Assembly (NCBI GenBank): GCA_036844765.1
Contig: DAIUFE010000006.1
Coordinates: 1 to 64,000, forward strand
Length of the DNA: 64,000 bases
Direction of reading: 5' to 3'
Source: Thermocaproicibacter sp036844765
Lineage (GTDB): Bacteria; Bacillota; Clostridia; Oscillospirales; Acutalibacteraceae
The number at the start of each line of letters is the position of its first letter. The stretch's first letter is position 1. Below the pieces are notes generated by a model, which was not told the origin of the DNA, did not search any database, and saw nothing but the letters and a program-made list of their open reading frames with translations. This document shows positions 8,499 to 16,676 of the stretch, one piece after another. Both the position numbers and the translations under genes were made by a program.

Positions 8499-8527
8499 AT
8501 TATGCCATCGGGGCGCGGTTTTGTCAA
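8499..8527 (-). promoter_or_regulatory. Promoter of valS-folC
   Basis: A perfect TTGACA and a near-perfect CATAAT are separated by 17 bp on the minus strand. The leader to the ATG at 8428 is about 65 bases and contains a GC-rich hairpin but no T-box sequence. Confidence 0.85.
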
Positions 8528-8532
8528 ACGGC

Positions 8533-9039
8533 TCAGCCCGCGGGAACCGGCGCCGCGCGGCCGCCGAGGACGGTGCTGTCGACCGCGACGGCCGCGCAGA
8601 CCGCCAGCGGGACGTCCGCCTCATGGAAAATCTCCAGCGCGTAGCAGTCGCCGCGGTCGTTCCAGCAGCGGCCGTGGGTCATCACGACCTGCGGCGCGCG
8701 CGGCTTGCGCGCCCGTTCCTCCACAAGGTCGAACGAGCGCGTGAGGGCGCTGCCGCGGAACCGCCAGCCGACGCCCCGAACCTGCACCTGCCGGCGGGAC
8801 GCGGAAAGGTCGATTGATATTCGCATCCGGCGCCCGCCCGCGGATGCGGAGCAGTGCAGGGAGGCGGGCAGGCAGACGCCCGTCATGCGGGCGGCGCTCT
8901 CCCCTTCCGGCGTGCGCAGGACGCAGCGGCAGCCAAAGGAATTGAATTCCCCCGCCACCTCGTAGGCCAGCCGGCCGCACTCGTCCCAGACGGAAAAAAG
9001 GGTCTCGGCGCCGGATTCCGGTTTCAGGTAAAACTGCAA
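8533..9039 (-). CDS. LURP-one/tubby-C-like small protein
   Basis: A TTG start at 9039 is chosen because GGAGG lies 8 bases upstream and the longer reading frame would run through the promoter. The 168-residue product has the repeating strand pattern of LURP-one-related (tubby C-terminal-like) domains. An example is FSVWDECGRLAYEVAGEFNS followed by a matching block and a final YALEIFHEADVPLAVCAAVA strand. Such proteins are thought to bind membranes or act as scaffolds; no enzymatic residue is evident. Confidence 0.65.
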   Translation of the reverse strand: MQFYLKPESGAETLFSVWDECGRLAYEVAGEFNSFGCRCVLRTPEGESAARMTGVCLPASLHCSASAGGRRMRISIDLSASRRQVQVRGVGWRFRGSALTRSFDLVEERARKPRAPQVVMTHGRCWNDRGDCYALEIFHEADVPLAVCAAVAVDSTVLGGRAAPVPAG

Positions 9040-9099
9040 TCCAACCGCCTCCCGTTCCGCGCAGCTCCGCAGCCGGCTCCCGCTTTTCAGAATGTATCC

Positions 9100-9128
9100 A
9101 TCATACCATCTTTCGGCCCGTGCGGCAA
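9100..9128 (-). promoter_or_regulatory. Promoter of the LURP-one-like gene
   Basis: TTGCCG and TATGAT are separated by 17 bp on the minus strand. This gives a leader of about 55 bases to the TTG start. Confidence 0.5.
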
Positions 9129-9167
9129 GATTCCGGAGGAAAAAACCGGCCGCTCCCGAGCCGGGTG

Positions 9168-9176
9168 TGCTATAAT
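9168..9176 (+). promoter_or_regulatory. Extended -10 promoter of the DUF3810 gene
   Basis: TGC directly precedes a perfect TATAAT, while no good -35 box is present. It is divergent from the LURP-one-like gene promoter and lies about 35 bases before the TTG start. Confidence 0.6.
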
Positions 9177-9209
9177 AAAAATAATCGCGAAAAAAAGGGG
9201 GACGCTTTC

Positions 9210-10310
9210 TTGGGTCGGTTGAAAATTCGGAAACGGCTCTGGCTGCTCGCGTTGTATCCGGCGGCATTCGCGCTGCTGGCGGCGGCGGGGGCCCGCCCGG
9301 AATTTGCGGAGTGGTACGCCGCCGGCGGCGTCTACACCGCGTTCTCGCGCGCCGTGAACCACCTGACGTCCCTCGCCCCGTTTTCCGCCGCGGAGGTCCT
9401 CGTCTGCGCGTCGGCGGCCGCGGCGGCCTTCCTGCTGCTCCGCTTCGCGGCGCGGATGATCTTCCGGAAAGAGCGCGCCGCCACGGCCGTCCGGTTCCTG
9501 CTGAACGCCGCCTGCCTCGGGGGCGTCCTGCTCTTCTGGTACACCGTCTCCTGCGGGATCAACTATTCCCGCTATACCTTTGCCCGGACGGCCGGCCTGG
9601 ATCTGAAGCCCTCCTCCAAAGCCGAGCTCGTCGCCCTCTGCGAAGGGCTGACCGGCGACGCCAACCGCTTCAGGGCCGGCCTGAAAACCGACGGGCAGGG
9701 GGTCGTGGATCTGGAGGGAGATTTTCCGGAAACGGCAAAAGAAGCGCAGAAAACCTTCGACGCCCTTGGACGGGAGATCCCTCTCCTGCGCTCCGGATAC
9801 GGCGCGCCGAAGCCGGTTTTCTTTTCCCGGGTGATGTCGCGCTGCAACATCACCGGCATGTTTTTCCCCTTCACCTTCGAGGCGAACGTGAACGCCGACG
9901 CGCCGGACTACACGATCCCGGCGACCATGTGCCACGAGCTGACCCATCTGCGCGGGTACATGCGGGAAGAGGAGGCCAATTTCGTCAGCTATCTCGCCTG
10001 CCGGCAAAGCGAAAGCCAAGAGTTCCGTTATTCCGGCACCATGCTGGCCTTCGCCTACGCCTCCAACGCGCTGTACGGGGCGGACTCGGACGCGGCAAAC
10101 GCCGTTTTCTCCAAGCTGAGCGGCGGCGTGCGCCGCGACCTCGCCTACAGCTCCGCCTACTGGAAACAGTTCGAGGGCCCGGTCGCGGAGGCCTCCAATT
10201 CCGTGAACGACCGGTACCTCAAGGCCAACCGGCAGAGCGACGGGGTGAAAAGCTACGGGCGGATGGTCGACCTGCTGCTGGCCCTGCAAAGGAAGGAAAA
10301 AGCGGGCTGA
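9210..10310 (+). CDS. DUF3810 membrane-anchored metallopeptidase-like protein
   Basis: TTG at 9210 is preceded by AAAAAAGGGGG and gives a 366-residue protein; upstream codons overlap the promoter. It has two or three N-terminal membrane segments (about 10-28, 60-80 and 95-110). The C-terminal domain carries the zinc-protease-like motif MCHELTHLRGYMREEEANF (HExxH plus a downstream Glu), as in DUF3810 proteins. These are probably membrane-bound metalloproteases facing the exterior, but their substrates are not known. A shared terminator lies directly downstream. Confidence 0.85.
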   Translation: MGRLKIRKRLWLLALYPAAFALLAAAGARPEFAEWYAAGGVYTAFSRAVNHLTSLAPFSAAEVLVCASAAAAAFLLLRFAARMIFRKERAATAVRFLLNAACLGGVLLFWYTVSCGINYSRYTFARTAGLDLKPSSKAELVALCEGLTGDANRFRAGLKTDGQGVVDLEGDFPETAKEAQKTFDALGREIPLLRSGYGAPKPVFFSRVMSRCNITGMFFPFTFEANVNADAPDYTIPATMCHELTHLRGYMREEEANFVSYLACRQSESQEFRYSGTMLAFAYASNALYGADSDAANAVFSKLSGGVRRDLAYSSAYWKQFEGPVAEASNSVNDRYLKANRQSDGVKSYGRMVDLLLALQRKEKAG

Positions 10311-10314
10311 ACGC

Positions 10315-10348
10315 AAAAAAGCCCGCGGCTTTTTATCTTACCGCGGGC
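10315..10348 (-). terminator. Terminator between DUF3810 and bactofilin genes
   Basis: GCCCGCGG/CCGCGGGC stem with six T following on the minus strand, so it serves the bactofilin gene best. A looser T-run on the plus side may also stop the convergent transcript. Confidence 0.8.
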
Positions 10349-10364
10349 CTATTATATCCGTTTT

Positions 10365-11117
10365 TTATTTCGTCTCCGGCTTAGAGGGAGCGGAGGGCGC
10401 GGGCGACGGCTTGTCCGGGCCGTCCTCCGGCAGAGTGATCGGTTCGACGCTTCCGTCGGAGACCTGCAGCTTGCCCTGGATCTTTGCGCCGCTGTCCACC
10501 GTGAGGGTTGTGGAGGTGATGTCGCCGATCACGATCGCGTTGCCCTGGCAGCTGACGTTTCCCATCACGTGGATGTTGCCCTTGAGCTTCCCGTCCATGC
10601 TCAGGTTGCCGCACTTGATGTCGCCCACCACCACCGACTCGCTGTCGACGCTGACGTCCTCGGCGGCATTCACGTTTCCGCGGACCGTGCAGGCCGTCAG
10701 GCTGATGGCCGCGCCCTGCACGTCGCCGGTCTGTCTGCCGGCGATGCGCACGTTGCCGGTGGTGCTGATGCTCCCCGTGACGGCGCCGGAAATCTCGACG
10801 TCGCCGTCGGACTTGATGTCCCCGACGACGGTCGTGCCCTTCGAGATCACCGTCGCGTCCTTCCCCGCGTCGAAATCCGGGGCGGCGGGACGTTCCGCGG
10901 GCGGATACGCCGCCGGCGGGGCCGCGCGTCCCCCGTCCCGTCCGTTCTGATACGGCTCGTCGCGCCGGGGCTGATAGGCCGCCGGGCGGCCGTGCACGGT
11001 CTCGCCGATCCTTTCAGGCTCCATACGGGATTTTTCCTCCGCTTCTTCCGGTCCGTTCCAGATTCTCCTGACCATATGGGCGAACCGACTATCCTGACTG
11101 CCTCCTGCAGCGTCCAT
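10365..11117 (-). CDS. Bactofilin, polymer-forming cytoskeletal protein
   Basis: The ATG at 11117 is preceded by GGAGG at 9 bases and gives 250 residues. An N-terminal Pro/Arg-rich disordered tail precedes a bactofilin core. Its regularly spaced short beta strands include KGTTVVGDIKSDGDVEISGAV, VRIAGRQTGDVQ and VVVGDIKCGNLSMDGKLKGNI, and the protein ends in a Pro/Ser-rich tail. Bactofilins self-assemble into nucleotide-free filaments and position cell-wall enzymes. It appears monocistronic. Confidence 0.88.
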   Translation of the reverse strand: MDAAGGSQDSRFAHMVRRIWNGPEEAEEKSRMEPERIGETVHGRPAAYQPRRDEPYQNGRDGGRAAPPAAYPPAERPAAPDFDAGKDATVISKGTTVVGDIKSDGDVEISGAVTGSISTTGNVRIAGRQTGDVQGAAISLTACTVRGNVNAAEDVSVDSESVVVGDIKCGNLSMDGKLKGNIHVMGNVSCQGNAIVIGDITSTTLTVDSGAKIQGKLQVSDGSVEPITLPEDGPDKPSPAPSAPSKPETK

Positions 11118-11154
11118 CCACTCACGCCTCCAAATTTCTGGATCCGGACCCTCC

Positions 11155-11260
11155 CCGCGGCCTTTTCCATTGGGCTGCGGAAGGCTTTCCGCTTCTTCCC
11201 CGCCGGAGGCGGGAAAGAAACGCTTTTCGTCTTTCCAACGCAACTGGAATTGCCGTAAAG
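11155..11260. repeat. Palindromic intergenic repeat, copy B
   Basis: Left end CCGCGGCCTTTTCC, then GGGCTGCGGAAGGC, which is identical in the copy at 21.3 kb. A GC hairpin (CCCCGCCggaGGCGGG) lies in the middle and the right end is AACTGGAATTGCCGTAAAG. It lies in the long leader of the bactofilin gene. Confidence 0.6.
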
Positions 11261-11307
11261 AGATCGGAAACCGGCCGGACCCATTTCCGGAATATCTCAG
11301 GCACTTT

Positions 11308-11336
11308 ATTATACAATATTTTCTTCGGTTTTTCCA
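11308..11336 (-). promoter_or_regulatory. Promoter of the bactofilin gene
   Basis: Perfect TATAAT with a TGGAAA -35 box at 17 bp on the minus strand. This implies a leader of about 185 bases that includes repeat copy B. Confidence 0.6.
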
Positions 11337-11398
11337 GACTTTTTTCCCCGTTTTTTGCATATTCCGGAAATCCGGACGTCCTTTTCTTTCCCGGGTGC

Positions 11399-11427
11399 AA
11401 AAAAGCCGCCCGGACGAACCCGGGCGG
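11399..11427 (-). terminator. Terminator of htpG
   Basis: GCCGCCCGG/CCGGGCGGC stem with a six-base loop and six T on the minus strand, 30 bases after the htpG stop. Confidence 0.85.
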
Positions 11428-11456
11428 CGGCTCCGCGTGAAAGCGGCGGAAGCTTT

Positions 11457-13358
11457 TTACTGGATCATCAGGCCGCAGATCTGGTTGGAGAACTCCACCG
11501 GGTCGTCAATCGCGACGCCCTCGATCAGCAGCGCCTGCGTGTAGAGCAGCGAAGCGTACTCCTTCAGCTTGTCCTTGTCGCTCCGGTAGAGGTCGCAGAG
11601 CTTTTGGAAGATCGGATGGTTCGCGTTGATCTCCAGCACACGCTGGCTCTTGACCTTCTCCTTGTCGACGTTGGGCATGGAATTGAGGACCTTCTCCATC
11701 TCCAGCGAGATCGCGCCGTTCGTCGAAAGGCAGACGGGGTGCGATTTCAGCTTCTGCGAAAGGATCACGTCGCTGACCTTGTCCTTCAGAGAGTCCTTGA
11801 GAAACGCGAGCATGTCCTTGTTTTCCTCGACCTTTTTCGCGGCTTCCTTTTTCTCCTCCTCGGTCTCCAGACCGAGGTCGTCGGCGGAGACGGAGCGGAA
11901 CTCCTTATCGTCGTACTTCATCAGCATCCTGACGGCGAATTCGTCGACGGGGTCGGTCATATAGAGGATCTCGTAGCCGCGGTCTTTGACCGTCTCGGTT
12001 TGCGGCAGCTTTTCGACCCGGCCGACGGAATCGCCGCAGGCGTAGTAGATATATTTCTGGTCCTTCTTCATGCGGCCAGCGTATTCCTTCAGCGTCACGA
12101 GCTTTTTTTCGCTGGAAGAATAGAACAGCAGCAGGTCCTGCAGCACGTCCTTATGCATGCCGTAGTCCTCGTAGACCCCGTATTTGAGCTGGAGGCCGAA
12201 GTTTTTATAGAACTTCTCGTACTCCTCCCGCTTGTTCTTGAGCATGGTCTCAAGCTCGGAGCGGATCTTCTTCTCCACGCGCTCGGCGATCAGCTTGAGC
12301 TGGCGGTCGTGCTGCAGCATCTCGCGCGAAATGTTGAGCGACAGGTCCTGCGAATCCACCAGCCCGCGGACGAAGCTGAAATAATCCGGCAGCAGGTCGG
12401 CGCATTTTTCCATGATCAGCACGCCGTTCGAGTAAAGCTGAAGGCCCTTCTCATAGTCGCGGGTATAGAAATTGAACGGCGCGCGCGCGGGGATATACAT
12501 CAGCGCGTGGAAGGTGGCGGCGCCCTCCGCGTACATATGGATGGTCACGGCCGGGTCCTCGTAGTCGGAGAATTTATCTTTGTAGAACTGGTTGTACTGC
12601 TCCTGCGTGATCTCGTTCCTGTTTTTCCGCCACAGCGGGACCATGCTGTTGAGGGTCTCGTTCTCGGTGTAGGTCTCGTACTGGTCCTTCGTGCCCTCTT
12701 TCAGGCGGCTCTTCTCCACGTCCATCCTGATCGGGTAGCGGATGTAATCGGAATATTTCTTGACCAGCATCTTGAGCGTATAGGTATCCTCGAACCGGCT
12801 GTATTTCTCGTCGTCGGTATCCGGCTTCAGCTCGAGGATCACCTCGGTGCCGCGGTCCTGCTTGTCGCACGGCGAAACGCTGTAGCCGTCCGCGCCGGAG
12901 GACTCCCACTGCCAGGCCTCGCCGCTCCCGGCCGCGCGGCTGCGTACCGTGACGCGCTTGCTGACCATGAACGCGGAGTAAAACCCGACGCCGAACTGCC
13001 CGATGATCTCGACGTCCGGTTTTTCCTTCTCCTTCTGTTCCATGGCCTGCTTGAAATTGAGGGAACCGCTCTGCGCGATGGTGCCGAGGTTGTTTTCCAG
13101 CTCCTCCTTCGTCATGCCGCAGCCGTTGTCGGTGACGATGAGGGTGTGCTTTTCCTTATCCGGAAGAATACGGATCACGAAATCGTCGCGGTTCAGGCCG
13201 GTGCTGCCGTCCGTCAGGGCCTTATAATACAGCTTGTCGATCGCGTCGCTCGCGTTTGAAATCAGCTCGCGCAGGAAAATCTCCTTATGCGTGTAGATGG
13301 AATTGATCATCAGATCCAGAAGCCGTTTGGATTCCGCTTTGAACTGCTTGAGCGCCAT
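11457..13358 (-). CDS. htpG: Chaperone HtpG (Hsp90 family)
   Basis: The 633-residue length is typical of bacterial Hsp90. The GHKL ATP-binding domain shows ELISNASDAIDKL, the DNGCGMTKEEL motif and the GQFGVGFYSAFMV glycine-rich lid segment. The middle and dimerization domains are complete. HtpG is an ATP-dependent cytosolic chaperone working late in folding with DnaK. A GAGGAG ribosome binding site precedes the ATG. A CIRCE operator overlaps the transcription start, so HrcA is the likely repressor. Confidence 0.97.
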   Translation of the reverse strand: MALKQFKAESKRLLDLMINSIYTHKEIFLRELISNASDAIDKLYYKALTDGSTGLNRDDFVIRILPDKEKHTLIVTDNGCGMTKEELENNLGTIAQSGSLNFKQAMEQKEKEKPDVEIIGQFGVGFYSAFMVSKRVTVRSRAAGSGEAWQWESSGADGYSVSPCDKQDRGTEVILELKPDTDDEKYSRFEDTYTLKMLVKKYSDYIRYPIRMDVEKSRLKEGTKDQYETYTENETLNSMVPLWRKNRNEITQEQYNQFYKDKFSDYEDPAVTIHMYAEGAATFHALMYIPARAPFNFYTRDYEKGLQLYSNGVLIMEKCADLLPDYFSFVRGLVDSQDLSLNISREMLQHDRQLKLIAERVEKKIRSELETMLKNKREEYEKFYKNFGLQLKYGVYEDYGMHKDVLQDLLLFYSSSEKKLVTLKEYAGRMKKDQKYIYYACGDSVGRVEKLPQTETVKDRGYEILYMTDPVDEFAVRMLMKYDDKEFRSVSADDLGLETEEEKKEAAKKVEENKDMLAFLKDSLKDKVSDVILSQKLKSHPVCLSTNGAISLEMEKVLNSMPNVDKEKVKSQRVLEINANHPIFQKLCDLYRSDKDKLKEYASLLYTQALLIEGVAIDDPVEFSNQICGLMIQ

Positions 13359-13383
13359 GGTTTTGTCTCCTCTGCAAAAAGAA

Positions 13384-13410
13384 TTAGCACTCTTATCTTT
13401 TAAGTGCTAA
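13384..13410. promoter_or_regulatory. CIRCE operator (HrcA site) of htpG
   Basis: TTAGCACTC, a nine-base spacer, and AAGTGCTAA match the CIRCE consensus with one mismatch in the second arm. It lies directly downstream of the -10 box, the standard repression position. Confidence 0.92.
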
Positions 13411-13415
13411 TCCTT

Positions 13416-13444
13416 ATTTTAAGCCCTCGTCCCGAAAATTTCAA
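13416..13444 (-). promoter_or_regulatory. Promoter of htpG
   Basis: TTGAAA and TAAAAT are separated by 17 bp on the minus strand. The CIRCE operator starts six bases downstream of the -10 box. Confidence 0.85.
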
Positions 13445-13455
13445 GGGCAAAGCCG

Positions 13456-14661
13456 TTAATTTTTTGGCGGCGCGCCGTCCTCCCGTTCCTCTTCGGGGAC
13501 ATAATCGTGGTCGACGGTGATCACGGCGTAGTAATGCGGGTTCAGCTTGCGGATCCCGCCGGCCACGGCCGAAGCGAGCTGCCGGTCGTTTTGGGGAAAG
13601 CCGAACGGCACGCAGACGTCGAAGACCAGGTTGGCGTGCGTCGGCCCCCAGACCACGCGGAAATCATGCATGCTGATCTCCGGCGAAAGGGCGCGCAGGA
13701 TCTCCCGCACCTGGGCGAGGAGCTGGTTGGTGCGCGGGTCGTCCGTCACGATGGGGTCCATGTGGATCACGAGGTGGATGCCCTTCCGGTACAGGAAGTC
13801 GCGCTCGATATTGTCGATGATGTCGTGGCTGAGCAGGATATCCTGCTCGGCGGGAACCTCGCAGTGGACGGAGGCGAACAGGCGCCCCGGCCCGTACATA
13901 TGCACGTTGAGGTCGTGGATGCCGAGGATGCCGTCGTAGCCCCGGATGGTGCGGTAGATGTCGTCCACCAGCTCCTTCGAGGGCGCAAGCCCCAGAAGCG
14001 GATCGCTCGTCTTGCGGATGAGGCGATAGCCCGTGACCATGATGAGGACGGCGACCGCAGCGCCGAGATATCCGTCCAGATTGTAGCCGGTGAAGCGGTC
14101 GACCAGCGCGCCGATCAGCACGACCGAGGTGGAAAGCACGTCGCTGCGGCTGTCCGCGGCGGAGGCGAGCAGCGTCTCGGAGCGGATGATCCCGCCCACC
14201 TTTTTGTAGAACACCCCCTGCCAGATCTTCGCCGCGATGGAAACGGCGAGTACGGCGGCGGAAACGAGGCTGAAATCCGCCCGCTCCGGGCTGAAAATCT
14301 TCTGCAGGGAATCGCGCGCGAACTGGAAGCCGACCACAAAGATCACGATGGAGACAATCAGCCCGCTGATATATTCGATCCGCGCGTGCCCGTAGGGGTG
14401 CTCGCGGTCGGCGGGTTTGGCGGACATGCGGAACCCCGCCAGCGTCACGACGGAGGCCGCGGAGTCGCTCAGGTTGTTGACGGCGTCCGCCGTGACGGCG
14501 ATGCTGTGGGAAAGCGTGCCCACGGCGATCTTGGCCGCAAACAGCAGCAGGTTGGTAACGATGCCGACGACCCCGGCGAATTTGCCGTACCGCTCCCGTG
14601 CAGCGGCGCTGGAGGTATCCCGGTAATCCCGCACGAAAAGGCGGATCAGAAGGCCGGTCAT
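13456..14661 (-). CDS. Cation diffusion facilitator transporter
   Basis: The ATG at 14661 overlaps the stop of the preceding gene by four bases (ATGA). The 401-residue protein has six predicted membrane segments. Helix II carries the metal site HSIAVTADAVNNLSDS and helix V carries DSRSD. The C-terminal cytosolic ferredoxin-like domain is longer than usual for the family. CDF proteins export Zn, Mn, Fe or Cd by proton antiport; the metal is not predictable here. It is translationally coupled to the fumarase beta-subunit gene. Confidence 0.92.
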   Translation of the reverse strand: MTGLLIRLFVRDYRDTSSAAARERYGKFAGVVGIVTNLLLFAAKIAVGTLSHSIAVTADAVNNLSDSAASVVTLAGFRMSAKPADREHPYGHARIEYISGLIVSIVIFVVGFQFARDSLQKIFSPERADFSLVSAAVLAVSIAAKIWQGVFYKKVGGIIRSETLLASAADSRSDVLSTSVVLIGALVDRFTGYNLDGYLGAAVAVLIMVTGYRLIRKTSDPLLGLAPSKELVDDIYRTIRGYDGILGIHDLNVHMYGPGRLFASVHCEVPAEQDILLSHDIIDNIERDFLYRKGIHLVIHMDPIVTDDPRTNQLLAQVREILRALSPEISMHDFRVVWGPTHANLVFDVCVPFGFPQNDRQLASAVAGGIRKLNPHYYAVITVDHDYVPEEEREDGAPPKN

Positions 14662-15194
14662 TTCGGCGCCCCGAAAAGGCTTCCGCCGCGGCAGTCCATC
14701 GCCACGAACAGCGGGAAGTCCTTTACCGTCAGCTTTCTCACGGCTTCGCAACCCAGCTCCCCGAACGCGACGGTCTCCGCCGAGCGCACGCATCTTGCCG
14801 CGAGCGCGCCGGCCCCGCCGATCGCGCAGAAATAGACCGCGCCGTTGCGCCGGATGGCCTCCGCGACGGCCTGCGACCGGCCGCCCTTCCCGATCATGCC
14901 TTTCAGGCCGAGATCCAGCAGGCGCGGGGTGAAGGCGTCCATCCGCGCGGACGTGGTCGGCCCGCAGGAGCCGATCGGCATCCCCGGCGGGGCCGGCGTG
15001 GGGCCCGCGTAATAGACCGTCGCGCCGGCAAGCGGGAACGGCGGCTCCTCCCCGCGGTCGAGCAGGGCGCAGATGCGCCGGTGCGCCGCGTCGCGCGCCG
15101 TATAGACCGTCCCGCTCAGCAGGACCTCGTCGCCGGCCTTCAGCCCGGCGGCGGCGCGCGCCATGTCGGCCGCGCCCAGTTTGAGAATCGCCAT
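14658..15194 (-). CDS. fumB: Fe-S fumarate hydratase, beta (C-terminal) subunit
   Basis: The 178-residue product (ATG at 15194 after AAGGGGG) matches the beta subunit of class I fumarase or related hydro-lyases. It has DEVLLSGTVYTARDAAHRRI, an AGPTPAPPGMPIGSCGPTTSARMD active-site loop and a GKGG segment. The beta subunit needs an alpha subunit carrying the 4Fe-4S cluster, and none is adjacent: corA lies upstream and the CDF gene downstream. It could alternatively be the beta half of L(+)-tartrate dehydratase. Confidence 0.88.
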   Translation of the reverse strand: MAILKLGAADMARAAAGLKAGDEVLLSGTVYTARDAAHRRICALLDRGEEPPFPLAGATVYYAGPTPAPPGMPIGSCGPTTSARMDAFTPRLLDLGLKGMIGKGGRSQAVAEAIRRNGAVYFCAIGGAGALAARCVRSAETVAFGELGCEAVRKLTVKDFPLFVAMDCRGGSLFGAPK

Positions 15195-15255
15195 CGTAGT
15201 ACCCCCTTCGGACAAAGCGGAAGCAGCCGCGCCGCTCATCTCTTCGGCGCCGGCA

Positions 15256-15311
15256 GAAAAACCGTTTGAAAGCGGAAGAAACCGCGCGCAGTTTCTTCCG
15301 CTTTCAAACGG
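15256..15311 (-). terminator. Terminator of corA with a perfect 21-bp stem
   Basis: A 21-bp perfect inverted repeat (15262-15282 and 15291-15311) with an eight-base loop is followed by a five-T run on the minus strand. It lies 10 bases after the corA stop. The stem is much longer than other terminators in this window. Confidence 0.85.
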
Positions 15312-15320
15312 CGTGTTCCT

Positions 15321-16253
15321 TCAAAGCATTTTCTTTTTGCGGAGGACCCAGAAAGCGGCCGTCATGCAGACGGCGGAAAGCGCGACCGGGAACCAGAACG
15401 TGTTGAACGGCAGGTTCCCGACGTTCATCCCGTAGATGCCGGAGATCACCGTCGGGATGGAGATCAGCAGCGTCAGGGAAGCCAGCGCCTTCATCACGAT
15501 GTTCAGGTTGTTGGAGATCAGCGAGGCGAACGCGTCCATCGTTCCGGAAAGGATGTTGAGGTAGATGCTCGACATGTCGATCGCCTGCTTGACCTCGATC
15601 AGGACGTCCTCGAGAAGGTCCTGGTCCTCCTCGTAGAGCTTGATGACCCGGCCGCGCATGATCTTCTCCAGCGTGACCTGATTGCCCTTGAGCGAGGCGG
15701 AGAAATAGACCAGGGATTTTTCTATGTCCAGCAGCTGAAGCAGCTCCGCGTTGTGCATGGAGCGCCGCAGCTCGATTTCGAGATAATTGCTGATCTTGTC
15801 GATCTGCTTGAGGTACTGCAGGTACCGCGTCGCGACGCGGAGCATCACCTGCAGCAGAAAGCGCGTTTTCAGATTGGTCTGCACGCCGCGGACGAGGCCC
15901 TGCGCAAACTCGCTCACGACGGGATTGTCGCGGATCGAAACCGTGATAAAGTTCTGCGCCGTGAGGATCAGCCCGATCGGCATGGTGGAATAGGTGATGC
16001 TTTTGCCTTCCTTTTCCACGACCGGGATATCGATCACCACCAGCGTGTTGCCGTCTTCGGAATCAATGTGGGAGGACTCCTCCTCGTCCATCGCGGCGCG
16101 GAAGAAGTCCGGCTCGATCCCGAAGTCGGAAATCAGACTGCTGACCTCACGGTCGTTCGGAGAAACGCAGTTGATCCAGCACCCCGGCTCGCAGGCGGGA
16201 ATCTTCGCGATGCGCCCGTCCGTCGTTTTGTAATAGGACAGCATTGTGCCCAT
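15321..16253 (-). CDS. corA: CorA-family divalent cation channel
   Basis: The 310-residue protein has a large N-terminal cytosolic funnel domain and two C-terminal membrane helices. The signature GIYGMNVGNLPF (GMN motif) lies between them. CorA homologues form pentameric Mg2+ or Co2+ channels. The leader from the promoter at 16345-16372 is about 85 bases, too short for an M-box riboswitch. Confidence 0.93.
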   Translation of the reverse strand: MGTMLSYYKTTDGRIAKIPACEPGCWINCVSPNDREVSSLISDFGIEPDFFRAAMDEEESSHIDSEDGNTLVVIDIPVVEKEGKSITYSTMPIGLILTAQNFITVSIRDNPVVSEFAQGLVRGVQTNLKTRFLLQVMLRVATRYLQYLKQIDKISNYLEIELRRSMHNAELLQLLDIEKSLVYFSASLKGNQVTLEKIMRGRVIKLYEEDQDLLEDVLIEVKQAIDMSSIYLNILSGTMDAFASLISNNLNIVMKALASLTLLISIPTVISGIYGMNVGNLPFNTFWFPVALSAVCMTAAFWVLRKKKML

Positions 16254-16344
16254 CTCCTTATTATGCGGTTTTTTTCAGCGCGCCCCCATGGGTCAGGTTT
16301 CACAATGCCACCCCCGTTCCGTTTCTTCTTTCTTCACAGGTGAT

Positions 16345-16372
16345 ATTATAGCACACAACGCCGAGATTGCAA
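16345..16372 (-). promoter_or_regulatory. Promoter of corA
   Basis: TTGCAA and TATAAT are separated by 16 bp on the minus strand. An 8-bp inverted repeat (GTGCGGAA/TTCCGCAC, 16375-16406) lies just upstream of the -35 box and could be a regulator site. Confidence 0.75.
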
Positions 16373-16676
16373 GAGTGCGGAAGATATTTTGGGCCCTATT
16401 CCGCACCGGCGTATTTTCAGCGGTCCGACACTGCCCGTTTTGGCTGAAATCGGGGAAAAAGCGGGACAACCCGGGCTTTTCCCGGTAACAAAAAAGCGCC
16501 CCTCGCGGGGCGCTTCAGGCCGTCGGCTGCGCTGGCAGGTTTCGGTTCTATACAAAAAAGCATGCTCCACCCTTTGCGGTGCCTGCCGCCAAACATTCTT
16601 TTGCCGCTTCGCGGCATTTTCCCTGTCAGGGGAATCACCGGCGTGATTTTCGACGGCCTGATACCGTTCTCTGCCC
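16373..16676. other. Intergenic region between ftsZ and corA
   Basis: About 300 bases without a supported gene. It holds the inverted repeat next to the corA promoter, a possible weak member of the repeat family (TTTTCAGC ... GGCTGAAATC, about 16414-16451), the ftsZ terminator, and a small GCCGC/GCGGC hairpin near 16600. An open frame on the minus strand here has no convincing ribosome binding site. Confidence 0.6.
16490..16514 (-). terminator. Terminator of ftsZ / dcw cluster
   Basis: GCGCCCC/GGGGCGC stem with a four-base loop and six T on the minus strand, 163 bases after the ftsZ stop. The distance leaves a long 3' untranslated region. Confidence 0.8.

Noticed and set aside
16417..16638. 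Small minus-strand ORF after ftsZ
   Set aside because: It crosses the ftsZ terminator and has no ribosome site; codons overlap several hairpins.
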